A DNA stretch of 27,283 nt from SURF-13 sp038924245 (GTDB lineage Bacteria; Pseudomonadota; Gammaproteobacteria; SURF-13), in assembly GCA_038924245.1 (NCBI GenBank), contig JBCKVB010000017.1, forward strand, positions 1-27,283, in the 5' to 3' direction. A program made the translations under genes and the position numbers. Position 1 is the first letter of the stretch. Each line of letters begins with the position of its first letter. Below are positions 23,230 through 27,283 of this stretch, one piece after another. The notes beneath the pieces are model-generated. The model did no database searches, had not been told where the DNA came from, and was given only the letters and a program-made list of their open reading frames with translations.

Positions 23230-24397
23230 GCATGCGCGCGAGCGCCGCGCGCAAATTGTCCATACTGGTGGCGAATGACAGGCGCAGATAGCCCGGCGCG
23301 CCGAACGCAGAACCGGGAACCAGGGCCACGCCGATTTCATTCAAGAGATATTCCGCAAGTTCGACATCGTCTTTGATACCGGGCAGCGCATCAATCACGC
23401 CCTGCATCTTGGGAAAGGAATAAAACGCGCCAGGCGACGGCAGACATTGCACGCCTTTGATGCGATTCAATTCTTGCACTACAAACGCGTGGCGCTCCTT
23501 GAACTGGCGCAGCCAATCCTTCATGAACGACTGATCGCCTTCCAGCGCCGCCTGCGCCGCGGCCTGCGAAATCGAGGCCGGGTTGGAGGTGCTTTGCGAC
23601 TGGATGTTTTTCATCGCCTCGATCAGCGGTTTCGGCCCCGCCGCATAACCGATGCGCCAGCCGGTCATCGAATAACTCTTGGATACGCCGTTGATGACCA
23701 CCGTGCGATCCTGGAGATCGGGACAGGCGTTAAGGATATTGCAGAACGGTTCGCCGCTCAGCAAGATGTGCTCGTAAATGTCGTCGCTCGCCACCATGAC
23801 TCCTGAGTGGCGGCGCAGCACTTCGCCGAGCGCGGTGAGTTCGGCGCGCGTGTAAGTAGCGCCGGTTGGGTTGGAGGGGCTGTTCAATACCACCAGGCGT
23901 GTTTTGGGTGTAATGGCGGCTTCGAGTTGATGCGGCGTAACTTTGAACTGCTGTTCGATACCCGCTTGCACGATCACCGGCTTGGCCTCGGCCAGCAGCA
24001 CCATGTCGGGGTACGACACCCAATACGGCGCGGGGATGATGACCTCATCGCCGGGGTTGAGCAGCGCCTGCGCGAGATTGTAGAAGCTATGCTTGCCGCC
24101 CGCCGACACCAGCACCTGATCGAGCGTATAATCAAGGCCGTTCTCGCGCTGCAATTTGGCGACGATGGCCTGCTTCAGCCCCGGCGTGCCATCCACTGCG
24201 GTGTATTTAGTGAAACCGGCCTGAATCGCCTTGATCGCCGCCTGTTTGATAGGCTCGGGCGTGTCGAAATCCGGCTCGCCCGCGCCCAGGCCGATAATGT
24301 CCTTGCCCGCCGCCTTGAGCGCGGCGGCGCGTGCCGTGACGGCGAGCGTGGCGGATGGTTTGATGAGCGCTATGCGCCTGGAAAGTTGCACGTCCAA
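23207..24397 (-). CDS. aspC: Class I pyridoxal-phosphate aminotransferase, aspartate type
   Basis: The 396-residue enzyme belongs to the prokaryotic (subgroup I gamma/1b) aspartate aminotransferases: GAGEPDFDTPEPI at the N-terminus, LVVLNSPSNPTGATY, VASDDIYEH (PLP-pyridine aspartate at about 205), the lysine in GVSKSYSMTGWRIGY (Lys240) and the carboxylate-binding arginine in GYLRLSFA. It converts aspartate and 2-oxoglutarate to oxaloacetate and glutamate; some relatives also use prephenate or aromatic acids. The start is a TTG at 24397 with AAGGA 8 nt upstream; a GTG at 24391 is also possible. It is divergent from uvrB across 70 nt, an arrangement also found in pseudomonads. Confidence 0.9.
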   Translation of the reverse strand: MDVQLSRRIALIKPSATLAVTARAAALKAAGKDIIGLGAGEPDFDTPEPIKQAAIKAIQAGFTKYTAVDGTPGLKQAIVAKLQRENGLDYTLDQVLVSAGGKHSFYNLAQALLNPGDEVIIPAPYWVSYPDMVLLAEAKPVIVQAGIEQQFKVTPHQLEAAITPKTRLVVLNSPSNPTGATYTRAELTALGEVLRRHSGVMVASDDIYEHILLSGEPFCNILNACPDLQDRTVVINGVSKSYSMTGWRIGYAAGPKPLIEAMKNIQSQSTSNPASISQAAAQAALEGDQSFMKDWLRQFKERHAFVVQELNRIKGVQCLPSPGAFYSFPKMQGVIDALPGIKDDVELAEYLLNEIGVALVPGSAFGAPGYLRLSFATSMDNLRAALARMQKLLGTN

Positions 24398-24467
24398 ACT
24401 GGAAATCCTTCAACCATGACCCATTGTTGCCTACTATACTGGATTGTACGTGCAATCAGAATCCCCC

Positions 24468-26492
24468 ATGAGTGAAAAACGCCCGGACTTCGCCCTAAGC
24501 ACGCATTTCAGTCCCGCCGGTGACCAGCCGGAGGCCATCGCGCGCTTGGTGGAAGGGCTGCGCGACGGTCTCGCGCGCCAGACCCTGCTCGGCGTCACCG
24601 GCTCCGGCAAGACCTACACCATCGCCAACGTGATCCAGACCATGCAGCGCCCGGCGCTGATACTCGCGCCCAACAAGACGCTGGCCGCGCAGTTGTACGG
24701 CGAGATGCGCGAGTTCTTTCCCAACAATGCGGTGGAGTATTTCGTGTCCTATTACGATTACTACCAGCCGGAGGCCTACGTGCCCTCCTCCGACACCTAC
24801 ATCGAGAAGGACGCCTCCATCAACGAGCACATCGAGCAGATGCGCCTGTCCTGCACGCGCGCCCTGCTGGAGCGCGAAGACACCATCATCGTCGCCACCG
24901 TGTCGGCGATCTACGGCCTGGGCGATCCGCAGTCCTACCTAGGCATGGTGCTGCACCTGAAGCGCGGCGACAAGCTGGATCAGCGCCACATCCTGCGCCG
25001 TTTGACCGAGCTGCAATACACGCGCAACGACATCGAACTCGCGCGCGCCACCTATCGGGTGCGCGGCGAGGTGATAGACGTCTATCCAGCCGAGTCCGAC
25101 CGCGAGGCGATGCGCATTGAGCTGTTCGATGATGAAGTCGCCGCGCTCAGTTACTTTGACCCGCTCACCGGCGAAATCCTGCGCCGCGTGCCGCGCCTGA
25201 CCATTTACCCGAAATCCCACTACGTCACCCCGCGCGAGATCATGCTGGGCGCGGTGGAGCAGATGAAGCGCGACCTGCGCCTGCGCCTGGAAGAATTGTA
25301 CGCAGCCAACAAACTGGTCGAGGCGCAGCGCCTGGAGCAGCGCACGCGCTTCGACATGGAAATGATTCTGGAACTTGGCTACTGCTCCGGCATCGAGAAT
25401 TACTCGCGCTATTTATCAGGACGCGCGCCCGGCGAGCCGCCGCCCACCCTGCTCAGTTATCTGCCGTCCAACGCCCTGCTGATAATAGACGAGAGCCATG
25501 TCACCGTGCCGCAGGTGGGCGCCATGTACAAGGGCGACCGTTCGCGCAAAGAGACTCTGGTGCAATACGGCTTCCGCCTGCCGGTGGCGCTCGACAACCG
25601 GCCGTTGAAATTCTCGGAGTTTGAACAGCACCCGTTTCAGGTCATCTACGTCTCCGCCACGCCCGGCCCGTATGAGCTGGAACACTCCGGCGCGGTGGCC
25701 GAACAACTGGTGCGCCCCACCGGCCTGGTGGACCCCGAAATCGAAGTGCGCCCCGCCACCACGCAGGTGGACGACCTGCTCTCCGAAATCAGCAAGCGCG
25801 TGGCGCTGCATGAGCGCGTGCTGGTCACCACGCTCACCAAGCGCATGGCCGAAGACCTCACCAAGTATCTGCACGAGCACGGCGTCAAGGTGCGTTATCT
25901 GCATTCCGATGTCGAGACCGTGGAGCGGGTCGAGATCCTCCGCGACTTGCGCCTGGGCCAGTTCGACGTGCTGGTGGGCATCAATCTGCTGCGCGAAGGA
26001 CTGGACCTGCCGGAGGTCTCACTGGTTGCCATCCTGGACGCCGACAAGGAGGGTTTTTTACGCTCCGAGCGCTCGCTGATTCAGACCATCGGCCGCGCCG
26101 CGCGCCATATCAACGGCAAGGCGATCCTGTATGCCGACAAAATCACCGGCTCCATGCAGCGCGCCATGGAAGAAACCGACCGCCGCCGCGCCAGGCAGAC
26201 CGCCTACAACCAGCACCACGGCATCACCCCGCGCGGCATCCAAAAAACCGTCACCGACATCATGCAAGGCGCGCGCGGCAGCGCGCCGAAACAATACGCC
26301 AGTGTGGCGGAAGACGCCGTGCTATATGAGGCCATGCCGCCGGCGAAGATCGTACAGCGGATCAAGAAACTGGAACAGCAGATGTACAAGCACGCGCGCG
26401 ACCTGGAGTTCGAAGAAGCGGCGGAGGTGCGCGATCAGATCAAAGCGCTACGCGAACAACTGTTCGGCCTTGAAAAACGCAGGGTAAGCTGA
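24468..26492 (+). CDS. uvrB: Excinuclease ABC subunit B
   Basis: 674 residues, like E. coli UvrB (673). It verifies lesions and loads UvrC in nucleotide excision repair. Landmarks: Walker A GVTGSGKT (42-49), beta-hairpin YYDYYQPEAYVPSSDTYIEKD split over residues about 92-112, Walker B LLIIDESHVT, helicase motifs VLVTTLTKRMAEDLTKYL and INLLREGLDLPEVSLVAILDAD, QTIGRAARH, and the C-terminal UVR domain that binds UvrC (LEFEEAAEVRDQIKALREQL). ATG 24468 gives the usual MSEKRPDF start; an in-frame TTG at 24444 would add eight unusual residues. No LexA box is visible upstream. Confidence 0.98.
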   Translation: MSEKRPDFALSTHFSPAGDQPEAIARLVEGLRDGLARQTLLGVTGSGKTYTIANVIQTMQRPALILAPNKTLAAQLYGEMREFFPNNAVEYFVSYYDYYQPEAYVPSSDTYIEKDASINEHIEQMRLSCTRALLEREDTIIVATVSAIYGLGDPQSYLGMVLHLKRGDKLDQRHILRRLTELQYTRNDIELARATYRVRGEVIDVYPAESDREAMRIELFDDEVAALSYFDPLTGEILRRVPRLTIYPKSHYVTPREIMLGAVEQMKRDLRLRLEELYAANKLVEAQRLEQRTRFDMEMILELGYCSGIENYSRYLSGRAPGEPPPTLLSYLPSNALLIIDESHVTVPQVGAMYKGDRSRKETLVQYGFRLPVALDNRPLKFSEFEQHPFQVIYVSATPGPYELEHSGAVAEQLVRPTGLVDPEIEVRPATTQVDDLLSEISKRVALHERVLVTTLTKRMAEDLTKYLHEHGVKVRYLHSDVETVERVEILRDLRLGQFDVLVGINLLREGLDLPEVSLVAILDADKEGFLRSERSLIQTIGRAARHINGKAILYADKITGSMQRAMEETDRRRARQTAYNQHHGITPRGIQKTVTDIMQGARGSAPKQYASVAEDAVLYEAMPPAKIVQRIKKLEQQMYKHARDLEFEEAAEVRDQIKALREQLFGLEKRRVS

Positions 26493-26595
26493 CAAAAACG
26501 ACATGACGCGAACCCCATGTGTGCGCGACTGGCGAAGCAATTAGAGCAGGTGAGACGAGGTAGGGTAGTCATACAATGAACTTGACCCCATTTTT

Positions 26596-27283
26596 TTAAC
26601 CTTCGCCCTCGACGATCTGGATTTCCTTGTCGGTGAGGCCGTAAAGCTCGTACACGAGTTTGTCGATCTGCCGGTCGGTGGCGTCGATCTGGCGTTTCAG
26701 ATTTTCCTGATCGTGAGGGGTCTGAGCAGCGGCGAGTTGCTGATGCAGCGCGAGCATTTTGTCGACCAGTGCGACGAGTTTTTCTTGTGAGAGTTTTTGA
26801 ATGGAGCATGTAGGAAACGGTAGTGATAAAATGTCTTTAATAGTGACCTGCGGAAAATCATCCTTCGTTGCTTGCGATACCTGATGAATGTAGAGATAAG
26901 AAATAAGCCTGCTATTTAGCAGCCCCAGTACAAATTTCGCAGGGTGGTCACCTGTTGGGATAATGCTATAAAGATTTTTATTGGTAATAAAAGTCTCCGT
27001 TGCCAGAGTTGACATCAGCCGTTGTTGGCGGTTTACCAATCGGCGCAAAAGCAACCGGGAGCCCTCAAACCAATAAAAATCTTTCGGAGACTCCCTCATC
27101 TGCTCGCCGAACTCTATCCATTGTGGAGCTTCGTAGTTGAGTCTATATCGGTAAACATCACCTTCGAAATAGGGGTGGCTAAGCCGTGATGTTTTTTTGG
27201 TTGTCAATAGTTCTTTGTCGAACAATACACCGCGTTTCATTGAAATGGAATCAGAAAAAAGTGATGCGTTATTGGCTCGGATA
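26596..27283 (-). CDS. Type IIG/Eco57I-like restriction-modification methylase, C-terminal part (runs off the window)
   Basis: The frame is open to the window edge (upstream of the ATG at 27240 it reads IRANNASLFSDSIS), so the N-terminal methylase part is outside. What is seen is the target recognition region of the TaqI-like C-terminal specificity domain: PYFEGDVYRYRLNY, WIEFGEQMRESP, GSRLLLRRLVNRQQRLMSTL, ITNKNLYSII, KFVLGLLNSRLISYLYI and the motif IKDILSLPFPTCSI. A coiled-coil tail (LSQEKLVALVDKMLALHQQLAA and ATDRQIDKLVYELYGLTDKEI) follows, as in many such enzymes. It is convergent with uvrB; the 26493-26595 gap shows no clear terminator. A BREX or other defence context cannot be tested here. 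Confidence 0.8.
   Translation of the reverse strand, partial: IRANNASLFSDSISMKRGVLFDKELLTTKKTSRLSHPYFEGDVYRYRLNYEAPQWIEFGEQMRESPKDFYWFEGSRLLLRRLVNRQQRLMSTLATETFITNKNLYSIIPTGDHPAKFVLGLLNSRLISYLYIHQVSQATKDDFPQVTIKDILSLPFPTCSIQKLSQEKLVALVDKMLALHQQLAAAQTPHDQENLKRQIDATDRQIDKLVYELYGLTDKEIQIVEGEG

Noticed and set aside
24398..24467. LexA (SOS) box upstream of uvrB
   Set aside because: No CTG-N10-CAG arrangement is present; the CTG and CAG near 24439-24459 are too far apart.

Overview
The window is a piece of a GC-rich proteobacterial chromosome (beta/gamma type) spanning the replication-origin region and an accessory region to its right. Recognisable landmarks are dnaA, dnaN and gyrB on the minus strand, rpmH-rnpA-yidD-yidC-mnmE on the plus strand, a parS site between gyrB and dnaN, and a DnaA-box cluster between dnaN and dnaA. 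recF is missing from its usual place between dnaN and gyrB. Protein sequences (DnaA, GyrB, MnmE, UvrB, ExbB/ExbD with a Fur box) fit Beta- or Gammaproteobacteria; I cannot fix the genus from sequence alone.

Layout. 1-632 (minus): exbB and the start of exbD, driven by a consensus sigma70 promoter with a Fur box lying over its -10 (iron-regulated energisation of TonB-dependent uptake). 856-1904 (minus): hemJ and a TlpA-like thiol-disulfide protein, the latter 1 nt downstream of gyrB. 1906-7050 (minus): gyrB, parS, dnaN, likely oriC, dnaA. 7144-11195 (plus): a G-quadruplex motif and a strong promoter, then rpmH, rnpA, yidD, yidC, mnmE. A 160-bp mini-transposon sits exactly at the yidC 3' end. 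11363-11962: a stand-alone APS kinase.

12111-18481 is a type I secretion operon: two tiny overlapping leader ORFs, two tandem PrtD-type ABC half-transporters overlapping by 4 bp, an HlyD/PrtE membrane fusion protein and a TolC-type outer membrane channel. No substrate gene is visible. Base composition is lower in GC than in the core genes, suggesting acquisition. 18528-22046 is a graveyard of mobile DNA: a 3' gene remnant, two copies of an 85-88 bp repeat, a BrnT/BrnA toxin-antitoxin pair, a frameshifted IS4-family element, a MITE-like unit and an IS630-family element whose terminal repeat supplies the present start codon of the next gene.

22042-26492 returns to core metabolism and repair: a class V (alanine/serine-glyoxylate type) aminotransferase convergent and overlapping with a class I aspartate-type aminotransferase, which is divergent from uvrB. 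The window ends in the 3' part of a restriction-modification methylase with a TaqI-like specificity domain. The most interesting signals are the interplay of the IS4 element with the related mini-element at yidC-mnmE, the start-codon capture by IS630, the tandem ABC secretion operon with leader ORFs, and the Fur-embedded promoter.
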